DNA of 64,000 nt, from positions 124,001-188,000 of the forward strand of contig CAXXNY010000009.1 in assembly GCA_963674805.2 (NCBI GenBank). Direction: 5' to 3'. This document shows, piece by piece, positions 1 to 8,969 of the stretch (positions are counted from its first letter, which is position 1; each line of letters opens with the position of its first letter). Under the pieces are notes generated by a model. That model saw only the letters and a program-made list of their open reading frames with translations, was not told where the DNA came from and did no database searches. This DNA is from CALMFG01 sp963674805 (GTDB taxonomy: Bacteria; Bacillota; Clostridia; Christensenellales; CALMFG01). The position numbers and the translations under genes are program-made.

Positions 1-147
1 CGTTCCGCCTTCAGCAACTACTTCTTCTGCGGCTTCGGTCGTTGCAGCATTGTCAGATGCAGCGGCCTGTTCACTGACTGCTTCGGGGGCACAGCCCACC
101 ATTAACAGCAGCGCCAAAACGAGAACAACACCAATAATTCTTTTCAT
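1..147 (-). CDS. Sugar ABC transporter substrate-binding lipoprotein, N-terminal part only
   Basis: The gene runs off the left edge, so only the first 49 codons are visible. They encode a lipoprotein signal peptide: Lys-Arg, a hydrophobic stretch, then a lipobox ending in MVGCAP. A low-complexity Ala/Glu/Ser linker follows. This is the layout of the other three substrate-binding proteins in the window. The start at 147 has an AAGGAG site close upstream. It lies just downstream of the fucose-isomerase-like gene, so the importer for that pathway probably continues to the left. The family is inferred from the signal and linker only, because no ligand-binding domain is visible. Confidence 0.7.
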   Translation of the reverse strand, partial: MKRIIGVVLVLALLLMVGCAPEAVSEQAAASDNAATTEAAEEVVAEGGT

Positions 148-169
148 TTCCTTGCTCCTTTATTTTTTA

Positions 170-191
170 TTAAGACCCAAAGCGGTCTTAA
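170..191 (-). terminator. Intercistronic hairpin between the isomerase and lipoprotein genes
   Basis: A perfect 8-bp inverted repeat (TTAAGACC / GGTCTTAA) with a 6-nt loop lies between the two genes. It has no real T-run on the minus strand, so it is more likely an mRNA processing or stabilising hairpin, or a leaky terminator, than a full stop. Confidence 0.4.
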
Positions 192-237
192 AAGATTAAT
201 ACCATTTGTTCAATGATGCAACCCTTTTTTTCGGGTG

Positions 238-2043
238 TCACCCATAAAGCGGGCCTAATATCTGGCAAGCGCGGTAATCCACACTCTCAGCGTCCAAGGT
301 TCCGAATGCATCCCAGTTTCTCGGCCGGAGCATTTTGGCTTCATCAACATTATGCATCGCCACCGGGATCCGGAGCATCGCGCAAAGGGTAATCAGATCG
401 GCTCCGATATGCCCTGCGCACAAGGATGCGTGATTCGCTCCCCATTTATTCATCATCGTATATACATTTTTAAATGCGCCTGTTCCTGTCAGCCGGGGCA
501 CAAACCAGGTTGTCGGCCATGTCGGGTCCGTCCGGCTGTCAATCGTGTCCGCCACTTGTTCAGGCAGGTCAATGCTGTATCCTTCTGCAATCTGCATATA
601 AGGCCCGAGACCGTCCATCAGGTTTAAGCGGCATGCCGTCATGGGCATTTTGCCTTTTGTCATAAAGTCTGTACTGTATCCGCCGCCGGAAAACAGCGAC
701 ACATCCGCATACCGGAATTCCGTCTGGTCGATGCAGTTTTCAACATCGCTTCCGGTGACTTCCCAGAACGGCTTGATAAACGGTGCGCCGTCCTTGGTTT
801 GTGCGCCTGTGCCGTCCAGAGCCGCCGGTCCTGAATTAATCATGTGGATAAAGCCGTGCTTGGCATCCCCTTCCAGCTCATAGCCCGTGACGCGTTTGAC
901 TGCTGCTGGGCTCCAATATGTACGTACGTCTGCAAACACCTGTGCCGAGCCTGTCATCAGGTTCGCCATCATCATGCTTGCGCCGTTCAGGCTGTCATTT
1001 TCTGTGGCTACGATATACGGCTGTCTGATGCCGTTCCAATCAAAGGAGGAATTGAGCATCGCTTCCGAGAAATCTCCGTTAACCAGAAAGTCTGTCCAGT
1101 TACGCTGCCCCTGAAATCCGGATGCCAGCGCATTATGCCCGTGGGATTCTTCTTCATATCCCTGCGCCTTTAATGCCGGATTTCCCGCCATCAGGTCCTT
1201 GATGACCAGGCTGAGCCGAATACCATTATCCAGCGACTCTTCTTTTTTTTCTTCTGTATGTCTGATATCCGGCGGATTTTTATCTTCGCCAAATCTGAGA
1301 TTTTCCTGTGCCCATTTTTTCGCCTGGTTGAATTCCTTTTGGTCATAAATCCCCAAATTCATTCTCCGCAGGACTTCGGACATATCCACGTATTCGTTAC
1401 GCATGCCCAGGTACTTTTGAAAAAAGCTGTCGCTCACGATCGAACCCGCAATCCCCATTGAGACGCTTCCGATAGACAAATAAGATTTATCCCGCATTTC
1501 AACCAGTGCTACCGCGGCTTTTGCAAATCTCAGGAGCTTTGCCTTTACATCGTCCGGGATGGACTCATCGTCTTTGTCCTGGACATCTTCGCCGTAAATG
1601 CCGAACACCGGCAGCCCTTTTTGGTTATGTGCGGCAACCGCAGCCGCCAAGAAAACTGCGCCCGGCCGTTCCGTTCCGTTAAACCCCCAAATGGCTTTAG
1701 GACGGAACGCGTCCGTGTCAATCACTTCTGCGCCGTAGCACCAGCAGGGTGAAACGGTAATGCTGACCTGAACGTTTTCTTTTTGAAACTTCTCTTCAGC
1801 CTGCATCGCTTCCGCAACGCCGCTGATCGTCGTATCAGAGATGACACATTCAACCGGCTCGCCAAACGAGTACATCAGGCTGCTTTCCAATAAACGTTTA
1901 ACACTTTGAGCCATATTCATGGTTTGGGTTTCCAATGATTCGCGGACCCCGTAAGCTCTGCCTTCCAGTGTCGGCCTGATGCCGATTCTCGGCTTTGCCC
2001 CTTTTAAGCGATTACCTGTGATGACGTTCATTGATTTGTCCAA
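238..2043 (-). CDS. fucI: L-fucose isomerase family protein
   Basis: This is a ketol isomerase of the FucI family, which interconverts aldoses and ketoses (L-fucose/L-fuculose, also D-arabinose and D-altrose) in the cytoplasm with Mn2+. At 601 residues it is about the usual length for the family. The motifs expected for the metal site are present: TENDSLNG (Glu348), FADVRTYWSP (Asp372) and NHAS (His538). It has its own promoter at 2133-2161, nearly identical to that of the operon starting at 8918. No fuculokinase of the FGGY family or fuculose-phosphate aldolase is present in the window, so the true substrate may not be L-fucose. Family assignment is firm and substrate is open. Confidence 0.92.
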   Translation of the reverse strand: MDKSMNVITGNRLKGAKPRIGIRPTLEGRAYGVRESLETQTMNMAQSVKRLLESSLMYSFGEPVECVISDTTISGVAEAMQAEEKFQKENVQVSITVSPCWCYGAEVIDTDAFRPKAIWGFNGTERPGAVFLAAAVAAHNQKGLPVFGIYGEDVQDKDDESIPDDVKAKLLRFAKAAVALVEMRDKSYLSIGSVSMGIAGSIVSDSFFQKYLGMRNEYVDMSEVLRRMNLGIYDQKEFNQAKKWAQENLRFGEDKNPPDIRHTEEKKEESLDNGIRLSLVIKDLMAGNPALKAQGYEEESHGHNALASGFQGQRNWTDFLVNGDFSEAMLNSSFDWNGIRQPYIVATENDSLNGASMMMANLMTGSAQVFADVRTYWSPAAVKRVTGYELEGDAKHGFIHMINSGPAALDGTGAQTKDGAPFIKPFWEVTGSDVENCIDQTEFRYADVSLFSGGGYSTDFMTKGKMPMTACRLNLMDGLGPYMQIAEGYSIDLPEQVADTIDSRTDPTWPTTWFVPRLTGTGAFKNVYTMMNKWGANHASLCAGHIGADLITLCAMLRIPVAMHNVDEAKMLRPRNWDAFGTLDAESVDYRACQILGPLYG

Positions 2044-2103
2044 TCCTTTTCCTCGTTCCGGCCGAATCAGCCGCCAGTTAGTATACTATAATTTATAATT
2101 ATA

Positions 2104-2161
2104 TTTTATAAATATCTTTTATTAATGTTATTTATATATCACTCTATTTTGATTTTGTCAA
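2104..2161 (-). promoter_or_regulatory. Promoter and operator of the fucI-like gene
   Basis: On the minus strand TTGACA (2156-2161) is followed after 17 nt by TATATA (2133-2138). Downstream of the -10 lies a 24-nt AT-rich box (2103-2126) that is identical to the box at 8969-8992. Its core is an imperfect palindrome, ATAAA-N5-TTTAT. The shared box suggests one regulator controls both transcripts. Confidence 0.75.
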
Positions 2162-2188
2162 CCCTTTTCCGCGCCTGTTTTTTAAGTT

Positions 2189-2893
2189 TCACCCTTGACC
2201 GGCCGGATGTCCCGCAGCATCATACATCCGTTTGATGTTCGCTTTTATCGTATTTTTTTTGTTAAAAAGACCTGATGTTCCTCCGGTTAGAATATCGGCG
2301 CCGACCTTTACAAAATCCGGAATTGTTTTTGGATACACATTCCCGTCGGCTTGAATATGCGTTTTCAATCCTGCTTCATTAATCGTTTCTCTCATCTTCG
2401 TAATGTGCTCCAAAGCCTGCGGCTGCATGGTTTGGCCCGAAAACCCGGGGTTCACCGTCAGCTTGTTGATCCATTCCACACGCTTTAACAGCGCCGCGTC
2501 CTCAGCTTTAAACGGTGTTTCCGCACGATATGCCAATATGGGCTTTGCCCCCAGAGATTCGATTTGGTCAAACACCTTTTCCGGGGCTTTCATTGCCTCA
2601 TAATGGACGCAGATATAGTCCGCACCCGCCCTCACGTACTGCTCGATATAAGTCTCCGGCTCAGACACCGCAAGATGCACTTCAATCGGCAGTTTTGTAT
2701 AAGCCCGCATCGCTTCCAGCAGGGTCTGCCCCAAAATAAAGCAATTATTGAACCGCCCGTCCACCACGTCATAGTGATAAAAATCAATGCCGGCATCTTC
2801 GGCATCCTTCATGCTTTTTTCCATGTGCATCATATCCATACAGGATACGGATGCTGAAATATTAAGTTCTTTATCTTTTATTTGATGCATCAT
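2189..2893 (-). CDS. Ribulose-phosphate 3-epimerase family protein
   Basis: A 234-residue TIM-barrel protein of the Rpe/AlsE family, which epimerises C3 of ketose phosphates. Motifs are recognisable: YHYDVVDGRF (metal/catalytic Asp), EVHLAVSEPE, VNPGFSGQ and the phosphate-binding ADILTGGTSGLF. The standard HLMV is HLAV here and the canonical DG..VPN is DGRFNNC, so it is a divergent member. That suits a hexulose-6-phosphate such as D-allulose-6-P as well as ribulose-5-P. It starts at 2893 after a GGGGG site, 7 nt after the upstream kinase-like gene. It is probably the last gene of the operon that begins at 8918. A second, more typical family member is at 50784-51461. Confidence 0.85.
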   Translation of the reverse strand: MMHQIKDKELNISASVSCMDMMHMEKSMKDAEDAGIDFYHYDVVDGRFNNCFILGQTLLEAMRAYTKLPIEVHLAVSEPETYIEQYVRAGADYICVHYEAMKAPEKVFDQIESLGAKPILAYRAETPFKAEDAALLKRVEWINKLTVNPGFSGQTMQPQALEHITKMRETINEAGLKTHIQADGNVYPKTIPDFVKVGADILTGGTSGLFNKKNTIKANIKRMYDAAGHPAGQG

Positions 2894-2900
2894 TTTCCCC

Positions 2901-4724
2901 CTATTGTTCCGCGTTTTTTAAAAGCAGCTCTTTATTGACCGCGTACGCGGAGCCTATGGCTGTGACATAATTGCTGTCTTCCTCGTTCAGGTCTTTAAGC
3001 AGCGGAGAATACAGCACGCCGGTATTAAGGCACTTAACCTCATAATTCAGGTCGTGCTTTTTTAATCCTGCTGTCAGCGTTTTAAAGCAGGTGGGCTCCA
3101 TCACAATTCCCCCGCTGATCAGTTTTGTCGTGCTGAGTTCCCTTAAATAAATGGATGTCTCGGATGTCACGATACCCAAGCACTGCCCGATCTCTTCAAA
3201 CGTATCGATTAAAGCCTGATTGCCCTTTTTAAGCAGCCCGATCAGCTTGCGCGTTAACGGCGAGCGCATATCGCTCGGATTCGTTTCGATTAACAGCTTA
3301 TCCGCTTTCTCGTCATAGTTGAGGTATCCGTCCGCAATCAGCGCATCATAAATTTCCGGATTCTGTTCCTGAATTTTCCGGAGTGCAATTCTGAACATTC
3401 CCATCTGGCTGACGTATTTTTGAACCGTGCCCGATGCCTTTGACGAGAAATTATTGACGCTTCTGACGTCATCGGCATCGTAACACTGATAGTCATCGCT
3501 GCCCATATCAATCATGTAGTTGTATCCCTCCAGCGGAATCCATTGAATCGTACCGCCGCGCGTAATCAGTCCGGTACCCATCTCCGTGCCGATCGTATGC
3601 ACCAGCATGCCGTTACGGTCGATAATATTGCTTTCAGCAAAAACCTGTTCGACGGCAAATACCAGTGAAGAGACGTTCCCGTCATTCACGACTTTGACCA
3701 AACCGTCTTTTTTGATATATTTCTCGGCAAGCAGGTATATGTCCCGTTGTTTTTCAAATTCGCGCTCGTATTCGACATCGGGATTCATTCGTATCCCTCT
3801 TTGTTTATAAGACTCGCCCCCGGCGACCCGGTCATCAATAACGATGTCAGGGAATCCGATGACCACGCCGTCAAATAACCCGGCATCCTCATCCATTCCG
3901 CTTTCCAGCTCCTCGGTGAATGCCAGTATGTCGCTGTAGTCCGCGGTACTGACCAGCATTGCCTTAAGATTTACTATTTTGCTGATCGGCCGGCTTTTCA
4001 AAAGCTCCGTCACAACGCGCATAAACCGGATAAGCAAAATAATCGGATCAATCAGTTCATCCGCTGTTTTCAGAAATGTCGGGAACCATGAGTAGGTTTT
4101 TTCCACCAGCTTTTTGCCATCATAAACGACAGCAGCTTTGATCGCGTTGCCGCCGACATCCAGCCCGCAAAACACCTTGTTTTCCAGTGTGGACGCGGCC
4201 TGGTACAATATCTTTACATCTTCATCCGCATCGTTTGGGTCATAGAGTTTAAACTCTTCCCGCTCTGCCGGCGGTCCCAGATAGGTTGAGATATCCTGAT
4301 AGGTAACACTGAACTTAGGCAATCCCAAAAGGACGTTCATCCGGCTGATGTAGTTCATGATGCACCCCAATCCGCCTCTGTAGTTATCGCCCCTGTCCAC
4401 ATCATATCTGGCAATCGCTTTTTTTATGGCGTCGCCGATGACATCGTCTGACAAATCGTAATAGATACAAAGACGCGTGCCGCCGAAGGTCACCAGCAGG
4501 TTGTTGATTCGCGCCAGCATATAGCGCTCAAAGACAATATGGTCATGTCCGGAAAGCAGCTTTCCTTTGGGGACAACAAATCTAACCTCTCTGTACCGGC
4601 TTTGTGTGTCCACGGTAATCAAGAGCGCGATTTCACTCTGGTCGTTTGGGTTCAGCCCGTCAAAAACCCACTTGACCTCGTTGATATAAAGCGGATTGCT
4701 TGGATCATTTTTGAAAAATTGCAT
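2901..4724 (-). CDS. Large ROK/ASKHA-type sugar kinase-like protein with N-terminal extension
   Basis: The region from about residue 185 to the end has the ASKHA layout: FCGLDVGGNAIKAAVV (phosphate-1 motif), HTIGTEMGTGLITRGG (phosphate-2 region) and LISGGIVMEP (adenosine region). These resemble the ROK family, whose members phosphorylate sugars or act as regulators. At 607 residues it is about twice the usual ROK size. The first ~180 residues are an extra region I do not recognise. Its start ATG overlaps the stop of the activase gene (TAATG), so translation is coupled. No zinc-binding CxCGxxGC motif typical of many ROK proteins was found. A sugar kinase role fits the isomerase and epimerase nearby but is inferred. 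Confidence 0.6.
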   Translation of the reverse strand: MQFFKNDPSNPLYINEVKWVFDGLNPNDQSEIALLITVDTQSRYREVRFVVPKGKLLSGHDHIVFERYMLARINNLLVTFGGTRLCIYYDLSDDVIGDAIKKAIARYDVDRGDNYRGGLGCIMNYISRMNVLLGLPKFSVTYQDISTYLGPPAEREEFKLYDPNDADEDVKILYQAASTLENKVFCGLDVGGNAIKAAVVYDGKKLVEKTYSWFPTFLKTADELIDPIILLIRFMRVVTELLKSRPISKIVNLKAMLVSTADYSDILAFTEELESGMDEDAGLFDGVVIGFPDIVIDDRVAGGESYKQRGIRMNPDVEYEREFEKQRDIYLLAEKYIKKDGLVKVVNDGNVSSLVFAVEQVFAESNIIDRNGMLVHTIGTEMGTGLITRGGTIQWIPLEGYNYMIDMGSDDYQCYDADDVRSVNNFSSKASGTVQKYVSQMGMFRIALRKIQEQNPEIYDALIADGYLNYDEKADKLLIETNPSDMRSPLTRKLIGLLKKGNQALIDTFEEIGQCLGIVTSETSIYLRELSTTKLISGGIVMEPTCFKTLTAGLKKHDLNYEVKCLNTGVLYSPLLKDLNEEDSNYVTAIGSAYAVNKELLLKNAEQ

Positions 4725-5617
4725 TATACGCTTACTCCTCCAAGATTACTAACCATTGTCTTAAGCTTGTTATAAGCCTCATCTGTGAGCGGTCTTAAGT
4801 CCTTACAGGCACTTACCCGCCCCAGACGCTCATACTTTGCACTCCCTAAGCTGTTATAATTCAGCAGTTCAATCGGAATATTCGGGTCTGTTGAAAGCAC
4901 AAACTCCGTAACCGCTTTGATGTTCTTTTCTGTATCTGTGATGCCGGGTACCAGCGGCACGCGCACTGTAATATGCGGATGCCGTCCGGCAAGTTTTTTA
5001 AAATTCTCCAAAATCAAATCGTTGGGCTTGCCGATATACCGTTTATGATCCTCGCTGTCCATGAGCTTTAAATCTACAAAAAACTGGTTAACATACGGTA
5101 TCGCCTGTTCAAGCGCGTCAAACTCACAGTAAAGACAGGTTTCGACACACGTTGAAATGTGGCTCTCCTTCAATTTTTTCAGCAGCGCGATGGCCGCCTT
5201 TTTCTGCTGAAAAGGCTCTCCGCCGGAAATCGTCACCCCGCCGCCGGATACCCGGTAATAAAGCATATCTTTCTTGACCGCTTCAACAATCTTATCCAGC
5301 GTCATGTCACGGTCGATTCTGGCAATACAGTTAACCGGACAAACCCCAACGCAAAAATCACAGAAAGTGCATCGTTCCTTATCAATATTAACCCGGCCGT
5401 CAGTTTCAATTTTAATTGCGTGCTCCGGGCAGGCAGCGCACCGCTCACAGTGAACGCATTGTTCCTGCCTCACCCATATGTCTTTTCCGCCGTCAATCGA
5501 TTCCGGATTATGGCACCACGCACAATTAAACGGGCACCCTTTAAAAAACACCGTGGTTCTGATTCCCGGACCGTCATGGATTGCAAACCGTTCAATGTCA
5601 AATACTGTCGCTCTCAT
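4724..5617 (-). CDS. Glycyl radical enzyme activating enzyme (radical SAM)
   Basis: This protein installs the glycyl radical on the adjacent enzyme using S-adenosylmethionine. The radical-SAM cluster motif is CPFNCAWC near residue 28. It is followed by two ferredoxin-like clusters (CVHCERCAACP and CTFCDFCVGVCP) and the GGEPF motif. At 297 residues with two extra 4Fe-4S clusters it matches activases of the dehydratase/lyase class rather than the short pyruvate formate-lyase activase. It lies 11 nt downstream of its partner gene and overlaps the kinase-like gene by one base. Confidence 0.95.
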   Translation of the reverse strand: MRATVFDIERFAIHDGPGIRTTVFFKGCPFNCAWCHNPESIDGGKDIWVRQEQCVHCERCAACPEHAIKIETDGRVNIDKERCTFCDFCVGVCPVNCIARIDRDMTLDKIVEAVKKDMLYYRVSGGGVTISGGEPFQQKKAAIALLKKLKESHISTCVETCLYCEFDALEQAIPYVNQFFVDLKLMDSEDHKRYIGKPNDLILENFKKLAGRHPHITVRVPLVPGITDTEKNIKAVTEFVLSTDPNIPIELLNYNSLGSAKYERLGRVSACKDLRPLTDEAYNKLKTMVSNLGGVSV

Positions 5618-5628
5618 CTTCTCTTGTC

Positions 5629-8001
5629 CTATTCCATGCCAAACTCTGTACGTGCAATAATTTCGTTTTGCAGCTCATCCGATAATTCAACAAAATACGC
5701 AGAATAGCCAGCAACACGAACCAGCAGGTTTGCATAGTTCTCCGGATGTTTTTTCGCTTCTATCAAATCCGCTCTATTCAGCACATTGAACTGCACATGA
5801 TGAATCCTCAGTGCCGCAAAAGACTCCAGCAGCATACAAAATTTATCAAATCCGTCTTTGTTCTTCAGCATGCTCGAAGAAAACTTCATATTCAGCAGCG
5901 TGCCGTTGGTCCCGTATTCCGAGCCGGCGCGGTTAACCGAGTTTAAAAGCGCAGTCGGGCCGTTCTTGTCGCGTCCGTAAACCGCCGATAATCCGCCGTC
6001 GGCCAGCGGCTGTCCGTTTTTTCTGCCGTCCGGTGTCGCCCCCACATTTTTCCCCATGGGAACATGAGCCGAAACGGTATACAGCCCGATGCTGTATTCT
6101 CCGCCCCGGTAATTTTTATAGTGCTTGATTTCCTGCGAGAAAAACTGCACCCACTTATGCGCGATTAAATCCACCCACTTAATATCATTGCCGTACTTCG
6201 GCGCTTTGTTCAGCATGGTCAGTCTGAGCTGTTCATCCGGGTAGTCTTCTCTTAGGTTCTTTAGTAAATATGCTTTATCAATCAGTTTTTGGTCATAGAC
6301 CAAGCTTTTCAACGCCGCAAAGCTGTCCGCCATATTCGCCGCCTGAATAATCTGTATGCCGGAGAAATTATATCGTGCGCCGCCTGCGGTCACGTCAACG
6401 CCTTTCTCAATGCAGTCATCAATAACCGCCGATAAGAACGGCGAGGGCAGCACCTCAATATGCTTTTCCTCCACGATTTCACAGACTGCGTGCATCCGCT
6501 CTATATAGTGTTTAATTTGTTTTTCATACGCCTGCTCTAAGTCTTCAAACGTCTCATAGTCGGTCAGGTTTCCTGTGTCAATCCCGATCCGCTTGCCGGT
6601 CTGCATACAGATTCCGTTGTTAAGCGTGAGCTCAAGTATTTTGACCAGGTTCACCATGGCCGCGTCGCTCCAGCCCAAATTGTTCCCGTGTGTGGAAATT
6701 TCCACACAGCCGACCACGGCGTAGTTCAGCGCATCCGCCTCGGGTATGCCGATGCTCCTTAGTGCCGGGATAACGGATTCATCATTAAAGATCTGCGGCA
6801 ATCCCGTGCCCAGGCGGATAACCTCCGCACAGCGCCGGATATATGCTTTGGGTGAGTGCTGGTGAATTCTTGCCGACAGGTTTGGTTGCGGCAGTTTAAG
6901 ATGCTCCTGAGCCTTTAGAATGATATAGGACACCGCGTTTGTAGCATCCTCACCGTGCACATTCTGTCCGCCGATCGCAATATTAAATCCGATCGGGAAT
7001 CCGGCAAAATACGCCGCGCCTTCGGTATTGCGCATGTAGACGATTTCGTTGAACTTAATCCACATCGCTTCCATGATCTCAAGTGCGCCTTCAAGGCTCA
7101 GTCTGCAATCTTCCATATCCCGCTGAAAATACGGCAGCAAGAACTGGTCCACACGTCCCGGAGAAAAAGAGGACGCATTCGACTCCGCTTCTAACAGCAC
7201 GAATAAAAACCAAATGGCCTGAACCGCCTGATGATAGGTCTCGGGTGGTTTTTCTGCCAGTAATGCACAATTATCCGCAATCGTAAGCAGGCTTTCTTTT
7301 TTGTCCGCCTCGGATTGCTGTTCCGCCATCTGTCTTGCCAACGCAGCGTAACGCTTCATAAAATCAATCGCACCGTCAAGCACAATGATGACAGATTGAT
7401 AAAAATCCATATGCTCAAGCGACGCATTCTCCATCGCGCTCTGCGCCTGTTGTTTTAATCCGGCGGCACCCAAGTGCAGCCAATTTTCTATGCTGGGGCA
7501 GATATGCCCCTGTGCGTGGTCTTTTTGGTTAATCTTCACGGCTTTAGACATCGTCCCGATCTCTTCTCCCGCCGCCTCCTGAATCTTGTCCTCCAGGGTC
7601 AGCCCCTTCCAATAAGGGAAAATAGAAGACCGAAATTCTTCTTTATCTTCGTCCCTGACCTGAAACTTATCCTGCGGGCGCGTCGGCAGCATATCGATTT
7701 CTCTAAACAGCCAGGATATCCCGCCCTCCGGAGAGACGACTCCCGTTTTTGTGCCGACGGCCCGGTTGCCCACAATCAGTTCATCGGGGTCAATCTCAAT
7801 CGTAATCTGATTCAGCGCATTCGAAAGCGCCAGTGCCCGTTTGATAATTGTCGGTTTTGCTTCATTATCTTTGTATGTCTGCGTAATAATTCTTGCCTGC
7901 TCGATCGACAAAAACCGCGGCTTGCTTTTCATCTTGGTTCTTAGCCGCGATATCCGGTCAGAACAGCTTATCCGGTCTAGTTCATTGATGATTGTCTGCA
8001 T
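5629..8001 (-). CDS. Glycyl radical enzyme, dehydratase/lyase class, unknown substrate
   Basis: A 790-residue glycyl radical enzyme. The thiyl cysteine is Cys432 in VVGCVEIS, with the general-base Glu434, and the radical glycine is Gly765 in RVAGYSAYFV near the C terminus. His166 (GHICP) and Asp446 (GWSDAA) occupy positions that matter in glycerol, propanediol and choline-type enzymes. As I recall those families, they read GCVEP, GWHDAAF and NGHS, whereas this protein has GCVEIS, GWSDAAM and NASS (275-278). It therefore belongs to the C-O/C-N/C-S eliminating group but has an altered pocket. No microcompartment genes are nearby. Its operon partners are sugar enzymes, so the substrate is probably sugar-derived. 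Confidence 0.9.
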   Translation of the reverse strand: MQTIINELDRISCSDRISRLRTKMKSKPRFLSIEQARIITQTYKDNEAKPTIIKRALALSNALNQITIEIDPDELIVGNRAVGTKTGVVSPEGGISWLFREIDMLPTRPQDKFQVRDEDKEEFRSSIFPYWKGLTLEDKIQEAAGEEIGTMSKAVKINQKDHAQGHICPSIENWLHLGAAGLKQQAQSAMENASLEHMDFYQSVIIVLDGAIDFMKRYAALARQMAEQQSEADKKESLLTIADNCALLAEKPPETYHQAVQAIWFLFVLLEAESNASSFSPGRVDQFLLPYFQRDMEDCRLSLEGALEIMEAMWIKFNEIVYMRNTEGAAYFAGFPIGFNIAIGGQNVHGEDATNAVSYIILKAQEHLKLPQPNLSARIHQHSPKAYIRRCAEVIRLGTGLPQIFNDESVIPALRSIGIPEADALNYAVVGCVEISTHGNNLGWSDAAMVNLVKILELTLNNGICMQTGKRIGIDTGNLTDYETFEDLEQAYEKQIKHYIERMHAVCEIVEEKHIEVLPSPFLSAVIDDCIEKGVDVTAGGARYNFSGIQIIQAANMADSFAALKSLVYDQKLIDKAYLLKNLREDYPDEQLRLTMLNKAPKYGNDIKWVDLIAHKWVQFFSQEIKHYKNYRGGEYSIGLYTVSAHVPMGKNVGATPDGRKNGQPLADGGLSAVYGRDKNGPTALLNSVNRAGSEYGTNGTLLNMKFSSSMLKNKDGFDKFCMLLESFAALRIHHVQFNVLNRADLIEAKKHPENYANLLVRVAGYSAYFVELSDELQNEIIARTEFGME

Positions 8002-8048
8002 ATGCTTCCTCTTTCGTTTCCTGCCCTTATTTTCAGCGCTCTGGGATT

Positions 8049-8918
8049 TTAAAATCCGGCGATATCATATTCTCTTATGCATTTCGAGATTGCCGCGGGT
8101 GAGTCATCAAAGACCAATCCATACCCTGCCGCTTTTTTCGCATCCAGTCTTGCGTCACGCTTCTTATCCGCATAAAGTGTGCTGTCACAAACGAGCAAAT
8201 CATCGATACGGCTGTCCGCACCCATCTCCTTAAAAATATAGGCCGCTGTCTCGTAACGGCTCAGCGTATTTACTGCGGCGAAATGATAAAGGCCAAAAGG
8301 AACTTCAGCCAGCTTCACGAGGTTCTTCAGCACATCTTCAATATAGGTAAAAGACCGAAACTCGTTGGGCGAAAACGCGATCGGCTTATTTTGTATCAGC
8401 GCCTCGCATACATTCCAGAGAATATTCGGCGCCATTTTACAATTATACTGCGGCATCCCGAACATCCATGCCAGCCTGACAATCCATGCCTGAGCCGTTA
8501 TGCCAGTGATGTTTTTTTCCGCTGTCAGCTTTGTTTCACCGTACACCGTATTCGGCACCGGCTTGTCGCTTTCTTTATACGGACCGCTTTCCGTGTTTCC
8601 GTTGAATACCTGTTCAGTGCTTAAAAAAATGAGCTTTGCCTGATGGGCTTCGCATGCTTTCGCAATGATTTCAGCGCCTTTGATATTCACCTGCTCCGCG
8701 TCATCCGGATTCATGTTGCAGTAGTCGGTCGCCGTCAAGGCCGCTGCATGGATGACCGTATCGGGCTTAAAGTCCTTAACCACATCAAAAGTATTGCGCT
8801 CATCACAGATATTCAGCTGCTGCTTTGTGGGGCTCAAAATATCGAATTCGTGTTTAAATCGTTCGGTGAACCTGGAACTTAAAAAACCGCGTCCGCCCGT
8901 GACTAAAATCCTCTTCAT
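8049..8918 (-). CDS. NAD(P)-dependent SDR, RmlD (dTDP-4-dehydrorhamnose reductase)-like
   Basis: A 289-residue extended short-chain dehydrogenase. It has the N-terminal dinucleotide motif TGGRGFLSS, the RmlD-like segment IHAAALTATDYC, and the catalytic pair in VYGETKLTAEK (Tyr-x3-Lys). It is the first gene of the operon and so probably oxidises or reduces a sugar or sugar derivative in the same pathway as the glycyl radical enzyme. A role in dTDP-rhamnose synthesis is less likely, because no other rhamnose synthesis genes are near. The substrate is unknown. Confidence 0.8.
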   Translation of the reverse strand: MKRILVTGGRGFLSSRFTERFKHEFDILSPTKQQLNICDERNTFDVVKDFKPDTVIHAAALTATDYCNMNPDDAEQVNIKGAEIIAKACEAHQAKLIFLSTEQVFNGNTESGPYKESDKPVPNTVYGETKLTAEKNITGITAQAWIVRLAWMFGMPQYNCKMAPNILWNVCEALIQNKPIAFSPNEFRSFTYIEDVLKNLVKLAEVPFGLYHFAAVNTLSRYETAAYIFKEMGADSRIDDLLVCDSTLYADKKRDARLDAKKAAGYGLVFDDSPAAISKCIREYDIAGF

Positions 8919-8969
8919 GCATTGTCCTTTTTTATTTCTATGTTATAATGGTTTTTTATTATAATTGTA

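Noticed and set aside
5629..8001. Simple call as 1,2-propanediol dehydratase of fucose fermentation
   Set aside because: Pocket motifs differ from that enzyme as I know it, and fuculokinase, aldolase, aldehyde dehydrogenase and microcompartment genes are absent from the window.
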